Shown here piece by piece: positions 56,611-64,000 of a stretch of DNA of 64,000 nt (positions are counted from its first letter, which is position 1; every line of letters starts with the position of its first letter). Origin of the DNA: an uncultured Granulosicoccus sp. (lineage in GTDB: Bacteria; Pseudomonadota; Gammaproteobacteria; Granulosicoccales; Granulosicoccaceae); the NCBI GenBank assembly GCA_937924505.1, contig CALDSR010000010.1:62001-126000 (forward strand), given 5' to 3'. The notes below the pieces were generated by a model that worked only from the letters and a program-made list of their open reading frames with translations, was not told the DNA's origin and ran no database searches. A program made the translations under genes and the position numbers.

Positions 56611-57432
56611 ATGTTCATGAGCCCAAGCACTCAACATCTGATCGATCCATTACCCGACATCATGGTCGCACCCACCGGTGCACGACGCACGCGTGCGGAT
56701 CATCCAGCCTTGCCAATAACCATCGACGAAATTACCCGCACCGCGCAAGAGTGCTGGGCTCAGGGCGCGACAGGGATTCATGTACACGTTCGTGATGAAA
56801 ACGAAAAACATGTTCTCGATAGCCGCTCGTATGCGGACACTATACAAGCCATCGAGTCTGCAGTACCCGACATGTATATTCAGATTACTACCGAAGCAGT
56901 CGGTCAGTACACTGCCGCCGAACAACGGCATTTGATTCGTGAGCTGAAACCAGCCAGTGCGTCTATTTCTCTCGCCGAGCTTTATTCGGATAATGAAACG
57001 ACGCTTAATCGAGAATTTCTGTCTTGGTGCAATGATGCCGGCATCGGTGTGCAGTTCATTCTGTATAGCCCCGAAGATTTGACTCGCTTCGAATCATTGA
57101 TTGAAGCGGGGGATATTTTCAGCGACGCTTACAGCAATGGCCTGCAACTGATTTATGTACTTGGCCGCTACACTAAAAATCAGCAAAGCCAGCCCGCGGA
57201 CTTGAATCCCTTGTCCGAATGGCTTGCGCGTACCGGTATCAAAACCGACTGGGCCGTGTGTGCCTTTGGCCAATGCGAAACTGACTGCTTGCTTGAGGCT
57301 CTACACCGTGGTGGCAAGGTGCGCGTCGGCTTCGAAAACTCTCTATGGCATCGTGATGGACAACTAGCCAACAATAACGCCGAGCGCGTTGCCGAAGTCG
57401 TGTCCATGTTCAAGTCGCTGAATCGACGGTAA
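56611..57432 (+). CDS. Beta-keto acid cleavage enzyme (BKACE, DUF849)
   Basis: 273 residues. Typical motifs are IMVAPTGARRTRADHPALP, TGIHVHVRDENEKHVLD and ITTEAVGQYTAAEQRHLI. BKACE enzymes condense a beta-keto acid with acetyl-CoA to give acetoacetate and a new acyl-CoA, with a zinc ion held by the HVH motif. The start could also be the ATG at 56617. It follows the deiodinase-like gene after 7 bp. Confidence 0.83.
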   Translation: MFMSPSTQHLIDPLPDIMVAPTGARRTRADHPALPITIDEITRTAQECWAQGATGIHVHVRDENEKHVLDSRSYADTIQAIESAVPDMYIQITTEAVGQYTAAEQRHLIRELKPASASISLAELYSDNETTLNREFLSWCNDAGIGVQFILYSPEDLTRFESLIEAGDIFSDAYSNGLQLIYVLGRYTKNQQSQPADLNPLSEWLARTGIKTDWAVCAFGQCETDCLLEALHRGGKVRVGFENSLWHRDGQLANNNAERVAEVVSMFKSLNRR

Positions 57433-57442
57433 AAATCAGTTC

Positions 57443-58621
57443 ATGAAAAAGCAACATTTTCATATACCCGACGGCCTTGTATACCTTGATGGCAATTCCT
57501 TGGGACCGCTACCAAAACTCGCGAGCGTGCGCGTACAGCAAACCATCACCGATGAATGGGGCGAACTATTGATCCGAGGCTGGAACCAGGCCGGTTGGAT
57601 GGATCAACCTGGACGGCTCGGTGATCGTATTGGAGCGTTGATCGGCGCTCCGTCCGGTAGCGTGGTAATCGGTGATACCTTGTCCATCAAGGTTTATCAG
57701 GCGGTGGCTGCAGCCCTGAACAGGCAACCTGAGCGCGCTGTTGTCTTGTCCGATACCGGTAATTTCCCGACCGATCTTTATATGGTCGATGGATTGTTAA
57801 AGACCATGAACCGATCAGTCCAGCTCAAGCTCGTCAAGCCTGAGGAAATCGCGGATACGCTGGATGAATCGGTCGCCGTCTTGTTACTGACCCATGTCGA
57901 TTACCGAACAGGCCGCATGCATGATATGCAGGCCTTGACAAAAAAAGCCCAGGATCTCGGCATTATCACCGTCTGGGATCTTGCCCACTCGGCCGGCGCT
58001 GTACCGGTGGACATGACTACCTGTGAGGCGGAGTTTGCCGTTGGATGCACGTACAAATATCTGAACGCGGGTCCCGGTGCCCCGGCATTTATTTATGTGC
58101 GTCCCGATCTTTGCAATAAAGTCGAACCCTGTCTGTCCGGCTGGCTAGGCCACGCAGCGCCCTTTGACTTCGATCCAGAGTACACGCCGGCACCATCGAT
58201 TGAAAGAATGCGTGTCGGCACGCCGTCTGTACTGCAAATGGCAGCGCTTGATGCAGCACTGGATATTTGGGATGACATAGCAATGGACGAGTTACGTGCA
58301 CGCTCAATCGAACTCTCCGAGCTGTTCATCAAGGAAATTGAAGCACGCTGCCCGATGTTGGAACTGGTCAGCCCACGTGACCCTGAGCAACGTGGCTCGC
58401 AAGTGTCATTCGCATTCGACGAAGGCTATGCGGTCATACAAGCCTTGATTGCGGAAAATGTCATTGGTGATTTTCGTGCGCCGAATGTCATGCGTTTTGG
58501 CTTCACCCCCTTGTACCTGGAAACCAACGATGTCATGCGTGGCATCGAGATTCTGACGGATATCATGGAGAACCGAAGCTGGGATCGGGTCGAATTCAAG
58601 GCACGTTCAGCCGTGACGTGA
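57443..58621 (+). CDS. kynU: Kynureninase
   Basis: 392 residues. YLDGNSLGPLPK, LSDTGNFPTDLYM, VWDLAHSAGAVPVDM and the PLP-Lys motif CTYKYLNAGPGAPAF (Lys205) are classical kynureninase signatures. It hydrolyses kynurenine to anthranilate plus alanine, or another 4-oxo-amino acid. No tryptophan dioxygenase or kynurenine formamidase gene is present. It ends 9 bp before the 16-bp tandem array. Confidence 0.88.
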   Translation: MKKQHFHIPDGLVYLDGNSLGPLPKLASVRVQQTITDEWGELLIRGWNQAGWMDQPGRLGDRIGALIGAPSGSVVIGDTLSIKVYQAVAAALNRQPERAVVLSDTGNFPTDLYMVDGLLKTMNRSVQLKLVKPEEIADTLDESVAVLLLTHVDYRTGRMHDMQALTKKAQDLGIITVWDLAHSAGAVPVDMTTCEAEFAVGCTYKYLNAGPGAPAFIYVRPDLCNKVEPCLSGWLGHAAPFDFDPEYTPAPSIERMRVGTPSVLQMAALDAALDIWDDIAMDELRARSIELSELFIKEIEARCPMLELVSPRDPEQRGSQVSFAFDEGYAVIQALIAENVIGDFRAPNVMRFGFTPLYLETNDVMRGIEILTDIMENRSWDRVEFKARSAVT

Positions 58622-58629
58622 GTCAACGC

Positions 58630-58709
58630 CATAATATCACTTCACCATAATATCACTTCACCATAAAGTCACTTCACCATAAAATCACTCCACTATAAAA
58701 TCACTTCGG
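58630..58709. repeat. 16-bp tandem array, five units
   Basis: Units of form CATAA(T/A)(A/G)TCACT(T/C)CAC lie at 58630-58645, 58646-58661, 58662-58677, 58678-58693 and 58694-58709. The first two are identical. The last unit contains the stop codon and final codons (EVIL) of the GNAT gene on the minus strand, so the array appears to be serial copies of that gene's 3' end filling the gap to kynU. Confidence 0.85.
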
Positions 58710-59139
58710 CAATCGCGTCCCCGTCGTCTCGATGCCCTACAACCTTGAATCCATATTGCGTATAGAGTTTTTTCGCCACACTATTGTTTTCGTCGTAGTA
58801 GACCTCAACTATCTCGCATTGATCAATTTCTCGGATCTCATCCATCAAGAGCCCCATGGCCGTGACACCAATCCCTTTGTTTTGATGCCGACGATCTATC
58901 ATGAATCTCCAGATCGTGCATTCGTGCTGCTCGTTGTCGTCAACATCAAATTGATACATTAAAAAACCGACTATTGCATCTCCATACCAAATTGCTCGCG
59001 GATGAAATGATGAAGAAAAACTGGACTCCGCTATCGAGTACAAATTAGACGGAAGATACTCTTCTTGTTCTTCTTCGAGCTCGAGGTCTATTACTTCGTG
59101 GAATATGTCATACGTGATATCCGTCAATCTTACTTCCAT
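58693..59139 (-). CDS. GNAT-family acetyltransferase
   Basis: 148 residues. The acetyl-CoA site is WRFMIDRRHQNKGIGVTAMGLL, followed by the typical YYDENNSVAKKLYTQYGFKVVGHR. The pattern resembles diamine/spermidine acetyltransferases (BltD/PaiA). The substrate is not certain. The 3' end is repeated in the adjacent 16-bp array. Confidence 0.8.
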   Translation of the reverse strand: MEVRLTDITYDIFHEVIDLELEEEQEEYLPSNLYSIAESSFSSSFHPRAIWYGDAIVGFLMYQFDVDDNEQHECTIWRFMIDRRHQNKGIGVTAMGLLMDEIREIDQCEIVEVYYDENNSVAKKLYTQYGFKVVGHRDDGDAIAEVIL

Positions 59140-59354
59140 TGCAAACGTCCCTCTTCTCGCTTAGCCAACCAACGGCATCTATGTTAAACCTGACAATCTG
59201 AACTAACGGTGTTGCTCACGATGTCGCTCAACGCGCTGGCGTGTGTTTGACCAGGCATCTTGCGAACACTCCTGCTTGAAAAACGCGTGATCCGGTGTGC
59301 CGGTATCGCACGCCACTACACAGGGAAAGCTCTTTATCAGGATATTTACTTACA

Positions 59355-59858
59355 TCACTTGCGATGACGAAATACCAGAATATTTCCACGCGCCTCAGAG
59401 CTCACCTCACGCTCCAATTTTGCACCGAGCTTTTCGGCGAGACGAATTGAAGCGCTGTTGTTTTCAGATATACAACTGAATACGCTATCCCAAGCGAGAG
59501 TCTCATAGGCAAATGTTCGCGCGCGAATGGCTGCCTCCGCCGCGATACCACGCCCCTGCTTGTGGGCCACAATAGCCCAGGTAATCTCTCGCTCTGGCCA
59601 CCCTTCGGGATTCCACAGGCCGACGATACCGCAAAAGTCCCCTGTTGCTTTTTCTTCAACAGCCCAGGCACCATAGCCGCGAATAATCCAATGCCCCATC
59701 ATCGCGGCAACCGCTCTCCAGGCACTTGCACGATCAAGCGGGCCACCATAATATCGAGTCAACTCTGATGCATAGAATTCCGCATACGCGTCAAAATCGG
59801 TGCTTTCCCTGAATTCACGTAAAAGCAAGCGTTCAGTTTCGACAAGCGGTATTTTCAT
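59355..59858 (-). CDS. GNAT-family acetyltransferase, RimJ/RimL type
   Basis: 167 residues. It begins with ETERLLLREFRESTDFDAYAEFYAS, contains ITWAIVAHKQGRGIAAEAAIRA for acetyl-CoA and ENNSASIRLAEKLGAKLER at the end. This is the RimJ/RimL pattern, N-acetylation of proteins or small amines. It has no operon partner visible. Confidence 0.8.
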   Translation of the reverse strand: MKIPLVETERLLLREFRESTDFDAYAEFYASELTRYYGGPLDRASAWRAVAAMMGHWIIRGYGAWAVEEKATGDFCGIVGLWNPEGWPEREITWAIVAHKQGRGIAAEAAIRARTFAYETLAWDSVFSCISENNSASIRLAEKLGAKLEREVSSEARGNILVFRHRK

Positions 59859-60164
59859 TTATATATACTCTACGAATTTACGTTAACGCCTTCATTGAGA
59901 ATAGACCTTAACCATTTTGTAGTCATGTGCCAGGGCTAAGATTGAAAATATGAACGGCAAAGAATCACATAGACTGATTGGCCATCAGGTACAAGTTATG
60001 ATTGGACACTGAAAAACGGTTCTTGACGAAACCGAGTCGCCAGGAACTTTTTGCCTGTCAACAGTCTTACCTTTTACGAACGCGGCCGGCGACAGTCGGT
60101 CCTCAGAAAACGAGTCACCCCGTTTGCGTCACCCATGCCCATGAATTCTTTGAGGACAACCTGA
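59859..60164. other. Intergenic region upstream of sodC
   Basis: About 305 bp without a convincing gene. It ends in GAGGACAACCTGA, which gives a good ribosome binding site for sodC. Confidence 0.4.
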
Positions 60165-60701
60165 ATGACCTGGTCAACAATAATAAAAACCGCTGTTTTC
60201 GGATCGCTTGTGCTGATCGGTTCTGCCGCGATGGCCGAAAAAGATGCAGTCACCAGCAATATTATCGGTGCAAAAGGCGACACGATCGGAACGGTTAAAC
60301 TCCAACAGGGTTCCGGCGGTGTCCTGATGACTGTTGAGCTTGATGAAGGTACGTTGTCACCAGGTTGGCATGGCATTCATTTTCACGCGCACGGCACTTG
60401 CGAGGATGTAGGCCACTTTAAACTCTCCGGCGGTCATGTCGGCAAGACTCCGGAAGCACACGGCTTGTTGAATCCGAAGGGGCCCGAGTTTGGAGATTTG
60501 CCCAATATTTTCGTCCCGGACGGAAGTGACGCGAAAGCTCAGTTCTTTGCGGCAGGCCTGACACTGGATACAGGCAAAGGCGGCGAGCCGCTACTGGACG
60601 ACGACGGTAGTGCCCTGGTCATTCACGCAGAAGAAGATGATCACATCTCACAGCCCATTGGCGGAGCGGGTGGGCGAGTAGCCTGCGCCGTTCTGAAATA
60701 A
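60165..60701 (+). CDS. sodC: Cu/Zn superoxide dismutase-family protein with altered zinc site
   Basis: 178 residues with a signal peptide ending at SAAMAEKD. Copper ligands are His72 and His74 (GIHFHAHGTCE), the bridging His91 (SGGH) and His154 (VIHAEEDDH). The active-site Arg171 and the disulfide Cys79-Cys174 are also kept. Zinc ligands are His99 and Asp111 (GDLPN), but the third His (the H in the usual HLGDL) is replaced by Glu108 (PEFGDLPN). It dismutates periplasmic superoxide if the zinc site is not essential. Confidence 0.85.
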   Translation: MTWSTIIKTAVFGSLVLIGSAAMAEKDAVTSNIIGAKGDTIGTVKLQQGSGGVLMTVELDEGTLSPGWHGIHFHAHGTCEDVGHFKLSGGHVGKTPEAHGLLNPKGPEFGDLPNIFVPDGSDAKAQFFAAGLTLDTGKGGEPLLDDDGSALVIHAEEDDHISQPIGGAGGRVACAVLK

Positions 60702-60708
60702 CAGGATT

Positions 60709-61494
60709 TCAGGAAAATCTCAGTGACAGGCAAGACATTCCGCCGTCGATTTTGGCGCATTCGGAATTGTTGATCTCGACCACTTCATAGCCATGATTTC
60801 GTAGCATCTCTGTCGTGCGCGGAAAACCGGCGGGTGCGATGACCAACTGGTTGAAGCGGACCAAATTTGCGGCGGCCTCTTCGCCTTCAGCGACATGCAA
60901 CACACGGTACCCGTCGAAACATCCTGTCGCCTCCAATCGCCTGGTTGACAGAATGGTTTCTGCATCGAGCAGCGAACAGTCGCTTTTGAAATGCAGCACG
61001 CTCGGCGGTGTAATGACTTCACGCAGCGTATAGCCCCAAGCGGCGACAATCCCGGCAAGCTCTGCGACGCCAGCCGCATTCGTGCGATCAGAACGGCCGA
61101 CGATAATTTCGCGTCCTGTCACCAGAATATCACCCCCCTCGATAAAACCCGGACTGTTGATCTGGCGGACATCGTCAAAGACTTCATTCAGCGCCACGGC
61201 CATCTCGGCAGCTTCCCCCATCCGGCTCGGAGCGCCGGGGCGCAGGATTACCACCCCTTGCGGCAGACAAAGCGCCGTATCTTCGACAAACACCGAATCA
61301 GGATAATCTTCGAGAGGCGGTAGTTCGATGACGGTTGCGCCGGTCGATTTGAGCGTGGCTACATAATGGGCGTGATCAGCCAGCATTTGGGCATGAACGG
61401 GCGTTCCCTTATCCTCGGCACGCAGACCTTCGGTAATTGACGTCGCGGGACGTCGGGTGATCGCCGTGGAGAATTCAAAGGTCGGATCAGTCAT
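60709..61494 (-). CDS. Dimethylarginine dimethylaminohydrolase (DDAH)
   Basis: 261 residues of the guanidino-modifying family. Catalytic residues are Glu119 (GFIEGGDIL), His168 (SVLHFKSD) and Cys255 (GGMSCLSLRF); DSVFVEDTA is also present. DDAH turns methylated arginine into citrulline and methylamines. It is convergent with sodC, with 7 bp between the stops. Arginine deiminase activity is an alternative, but the length and motifs favour DDAH. Confidence 0.88.
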   Translation of the reverse strand: MTDPTFEFSTAITRRPATSITEGLRAEDKGTPVHAQMLADHAHYVATLKSTGATVIELPPLEDYPDSVFVEDTALCLPQGVVILRPGAPSRMGEAAEMAVALNEVFDDVRQINSPGFIEGGDILVTGREIIVGRSDRTNAAGVAELAGIVAAWGYTLREVITPPSVLHFKSDCSLLDAETILSTRRLEATGCFDGYRVLHVAEGEEAAANLVRFNQLVIAPAGFPRTTEMLRNHGYEVVEINNSECAKIDGGMSCLSLRFS

Positions 61495-61806
61495 CGGGTA
61501 TTCAGTCAGTGTTGTCGGGTTTTGATAGCGCTGCTTCGCTGTCTGCTACGGAGGATTCCCGTTTGTGCAATTATACATTTCGCCTAACCATGGGGATCGC
61601 CTCGGCAGCAACAGCAAGCAAAACGCAGGGCAAGTTCCCAAACAGCGTGATTAAACAACAATGTAGAAATCGCTCAGCGTAAAGTCATCTGCAGTCCCCT
61701 GCAACTTGTATAAAGTTTCAGTTTGAGGGTGATCTACGGATGCCCAACACGAAAAAAGCCGGTTCAGATTGAACCGGCCAGATTCGAGATGCCTAAAACT
61801 GAAAGA
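61495..61806. other. Intergenic region with terminator
   Basis: About 310 bp without a gene; it holds the terminator at 61752-61778. Confidence 0.4.
61752..61778 (-). terminator. Intrinsic terminator of the basic periplasmic protein gene
   Basis: On the minus strand a 9-bp stem (GCCGGTTCA / TGAACCGGC) with a 3-base loop is followed by six T. It lies 28 bp after the stop of the gene at 61807-62229. Confidence 0.92.
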
Positions 61807-62229
61807 TCAGTGGTGATACTTGCGCGAGTATCTGCCCCACCGCTTTCCATGGTTATAGCGTTGCTTTGGAGAGTGGTAGCGATAATTTTTATGCTGTTTG
61901 TGCGCACGATGCCTGGAACCAAAATGCAGAGAAATATTTCCGTGCAACCCATTACGAAGGGACTTTCTCGGGTGACGTTTGGAGTGGCCCTTCCAATGAC
62001 CATGACGATTTCTTTTGATACTGTGCGCAGCGACATTCCCGTGCCGGATCGAGGCCACCCTGTGCAGCAATGTTTTCTTCTGAATCGAATCAAGGGTATG
62101 CCAGTATGGCGCGTAATGTGCCAATGCGTACTGCTGACGGGGCGAGAGTTCCGCCCAGCTTGTGTTTGCCAGCAACCAACCCGGTTGTATTAGTAGAAAG
62201 CCGAAAAGTAGAACTTTATGCAGTTTCAT
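61807..62229 (-). CDS. Small basic, His/Arg/Lys-rich exported protein of unknown function
   Basis: 140 residues with a signal peptide (KLHKVLLFGFLLIQPGWLLANTS). The segment WAELSPRQQYALAHYAPYWHTLDSIQKKTLLHRV resembles DUF3106-type proteins. The C-terminal 80 residues are rich in His, Arg, Lys and Ser (for example RHPRKSLRNGLHGN) and probably disordered. The ATG has GGGAG 7 bases upstream. A strong terminator follows. The function is unknown; metal or polyanion binding is possible. Confidence 0.7.
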   Translation of the reverse strand: MKLHKVLLFGFLLIQPGWLLANTSWAELSPRQQYALAHYAPYWHTLDSIQKKTLLHRVASIRHGNVAAHSIKRNRHGHWKGHSKRHPRKSLRNGLHGNISLHFGSRHRAHKQHKNYRYHSPKQRYNHGKRWGRYSRKYHH

Positions 62230-62711
62230 CACTAATCTCCCTGAGACTTAAGATTGTTCAATGCTTATATGTGTTGATATATCGGTTCACATTGCATCAA
62301 ACCTGGTTGGCATCCAATAAAATGCCGACGTCGACTTCCCTTCAAAGCTGCCAAACATGACGGCAAGCCTTAAAGTTGGCCGATTTACCAGAGATTTAGA
62401 GAAAGGGCCCGAACAAACGTTCCATACACAGTATTAAACTCGGGCATACGCACCGCAGTGTGCTGACCACACAAAATTGCCGATATAGCGAGGTTTTACG
62501 GGCTATTGGCCTAATTCCGCCAGAATTGAGTCAGTATTGTGACGTTTACAAATGATTAAGCTCCGCATTTACCGCTCACTCGTTCACTTGGCTGTTGTTG
62601 TCCCGTCATATCGCCAAGGTATGGTAAAAGGCGCTTGTGAGGCGAGCCAGTTTCCGGTTTTAGCCCGGGCTCTTTCCGCCAGTCAGGAAATAGCGAGTGA
62701 CGACAAAAATG
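62230..62711. other. 482-bp intergenic region
   Basis: No convincing gene. Short frames on the plus strand are shadows of the minus-strand gene at 62712-63305. I see no RNA gene. Confidence 0.4.
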
Positions 62712-63305
62712 CTAGGCGCTACGACTTGTATCGCCCTCATTCGCAACAATGGGTTTTGCAACAGGTCGTCCCTTATTATCAAAAAACACACTGGGTCTGT
62801 TCTTTCCTTGCAGTTTCCAAAGCAGTATTTTTCGGATGATGCGTGCGGTGATGCCGAGCGGAAATTTTGCCGAGTGCCTGGGATAGTCCGGCGTGCCCTT
62901 GGCATGTTGCGTTTGTACAAACGCCCTGACCGGACCCAGAACCTTGTCTCGATCTGGTGTATCGATAAACGTATGTATTACGCCAACAAAAGGCATATTT
63001 GCCGTCAAGGTGTTTCCAATAGGTGTGTTGCAACAGCTTGTGTACCAACGAAGCAAGCCCTTGTGACTTAACCTCATCGATTGTAATTTGTCCCGCCCTT
63101 GCGCGATCGTAAATTGGGCTTGAGACAGTTGAAATATTTCCGTGCCGCCAAATTCATCAAGCGTATCGGACTCAGCCCCAAGATAACAAGCGAAAGCCTG
63201 GCAGTCCGAACAACAGCAAACAACTCGATTTCCGCTTGATGGCGTGATATCAGTTGCCGAACCTGAAACCTCGCCACAACGACACTTGAGAGATAACGTT
63301 GCCAT
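62712..63305 (-). CDS. Zinc-ribbon-like protein of the DUF6151/GFA-related type
   Basis: 197 residues. The N-terminal Cys pattern (KCRCGEVSG, VVCCCSDCQAFACYLG, YTSCCNTPIGNT) resembles GFA-fold zinc proteins and the uncharacterised DUF6151 family. The C-terminal part is basic. The function is unknown. Confidence 0.7.
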   Translation of the reverse strand: MATLSLKCRCGEVSGSATDITPSSGNRVVCCCSDCQAFACYLGAESDTLDEFGGTEIFQLSQAQFTIAQGRDKLQSMRLSHKGLLRWYTSCCNTPIGNTLTANMPFVGVIHTFIDTPDRDKVLGPVRAFVQTQHAKGTPDYPRHSAKFPLGITARIIRKILLWKLQGKNRPSVFFDNKGRPVAKPIVANEGDTSRSA

Positions 63306-63374
63306 TACACATTCCGATGGATTTTGGCCATTGACAGCTCTTGAAATACTGACAAGCGACTCGGCGTCCGGGAC

Positions 63375-63638
63375 TTAGACGTCCCGGGATTCGTCCTCAT
63401 CCGGCGCGTCATCTTCACCGCGTGACCACTTGAGCTGGAATTCGATTTCTTCTTCGCCCTCTTCCCGCTCGTGCTCAATATTGAACACGGCATCTTTTGG
63501 CACGTAAATACGCTCGTTGGCTATCTGAATGGTAAACGGCTGACTACTCTCGATGGCATCAGCCAGACGTCGTAGCTTGGCGACGAACTGGGACGCAGGA
63601 TAGGCCTTTTCAATATCGCGATCAGATTTGTTAGTCAT
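63375..63638 (-). CDS. Amphi-Trp domain protein
   Basis: 87 residues. The sequence YPASQFVAKLRRLADAIESSQPFTIQIANERIYVPKDAVFNIEHEREEGEEEIEFQLKW is that of the short amphi-Trp domain. The C-terminus is very acidic (RGEDDAPDEDESRDV). The function is not known. Confidence 0.7.
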   Translation of the reverse strand: MTNKSDRDIEKAYPASQFVAKLRRLADAIESSQPFTIQIANERIYVPKDAVFNIEHEREEGEEEIEFQLKWSRGEDDAPDEDESRDV

Positions 63639-64000
63639 GGATTATTTTCAAGGTTGGACGTCGTGGGTATATTGCCATGAATTCGCGACGCAGATTACGA
63701 CGAATTGACGCACAAGGACTACGTGATCATTATATTAATAATTATTGCTCGTGCATCCGCATCGCCAGCGGTTGTACCACATGCTCCCAGCGGATGTGTG
63801 TTTTCGAACCGGCGAGCACACACACTACCCCGTGGCGATACGACAAGCCTCTCCCGACGCTGTTCACCTGACTCACAAGCGCGCGTGATGAGCGATATCA
63901 AGGGTTCAGTTCATCCGTAATCAAGTAGGCCAGTACGAAAACAGCGAGATAAAAGGCGCTCTGCTAAACAGAGCGCCTGTTCCCACCAAACAATCAGGAG
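63639..64000. other. Intergenic region at the right edge
   Basis: About 360 bp without a supported gene. It contains the hairpin at 63951-63977. Confidence 0.4.
63951..63977 (-). terminator. Intrinsic terminator of a gene beyond the right edge
   Basis: A 9-bp stem GGCGCTCTG / CAGAGCGCC with a CTAAA loop. On the minus strand it is followed by TTTT, so it should end a minus-strand gene located to the right of the window. Confidence 0.75.

Noticed and set aside
58630..58709. CRISPR array
   Set aside because: Units are 16 bp, directly adjacent, with no spacers, and no cas genes are in the window.

Overview
The window is about 64 kb of chromosomal DNA, close to 50% G+C by eye and densely coded on both strands. 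Its gene types point to a marine, probably sulfur-oxidising gammaproteobacterium: a TRAP dicarboxylate transporter, soxYZ with a flavocytochrome c pair, the frcBCAK sugar transporter, pntAB, cytochrome c', LpxL-type acyltransferase and hipBA. The assignment is an inference from gene content; there is no rRNA or tRNA gene to anchor it.

Layout. 0-3.5 kb: start of a Tat-exported protein running off the left edge, a JmjC-type ribosomal oxygenase, and a LysR regulator divergent from an aldo/keto reductase. 3.8-9.1 kb: a large exported protein with glucan-dikinase-like domains and two class A beta-lactamase-like serine hydrolases. 9.7-12.9 kb: TRAP transporter dctPQM with a hairpin terminator after dctP. 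13-17.3 kb: a lipid module (acyltransferase, acyl carrier protein, fatty acyl-AMP ligase, cyclopropane-synthase-like methyltransferase). 17.5-18.7 kb: cytochrome b561 and cytochrome c'. 19.1-21.3 kb: DsbA, ECF sigma and a putative anti-sigma factor in one operon, then a small unknown gene. 21.5-24.4 kb: orphan TupA-like binding protein, alanine dehydrogenase and its divergent Lrp-type regulator. 24.4-29.5 kb: thiolase, msrAB, and a divergent trpBA pair behind a GntR/UTRA regulator. 29.6-32.6 kb: ACT protein and a reduced sulfur oxidation operon (soxYZ, cytochrome c, fccB-like). 33-35.9 kb: pntAB. 36-37.6 kb: hipBA toxin-antitoxin with three operator-like sites. 38-42 kb: rhodanese and frcBCAK. 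42.4-48.5 kb: sulfatase-like hydrolase, double-GFA protein, GcvT-family protein and two Gfo/Idh/MocA dehydrogenases. 48.5-51.6 kb: zinc regulon znuA / zur-znuC-znuB with a Zur box between. 52-58.7 kb: a broken WYL regulator, a small peptidoglycan-binding-like protein, and a tight run of two Fe(II)/2-oxoglutarate oxygenases, an ArgE-like amidohydrolase, an iodotyrosine-deiodinase-like flavoprotein, a BKACE enzyme and kynureninase. 58.7-64 kb: two GNAT acetyltransferases, a Cu/Zn SOD, dimethylargininase, and small or unknown genes.

The best candidate for an undescribed system is the 53.0-58.6 kb run. It looks like a catabolic route for an N-acylated or side-chain-modified (perhaps halogenated aromatic) amino acid: hydroxylation, deacylation, reductive dehalogenation, PLP-dependent C-C cleavage and beta-keto acid cleavage. 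Also notable are the exported dikinase-like protein, the lipid module, the divergent trpBA with its own GntR regulator, and several small sequence structures: a 16-bp tandem array copied from a gene's 3' end, 13-bp A-tract repeats in a leader, and hairpin terminators placed after binding-protein genes.
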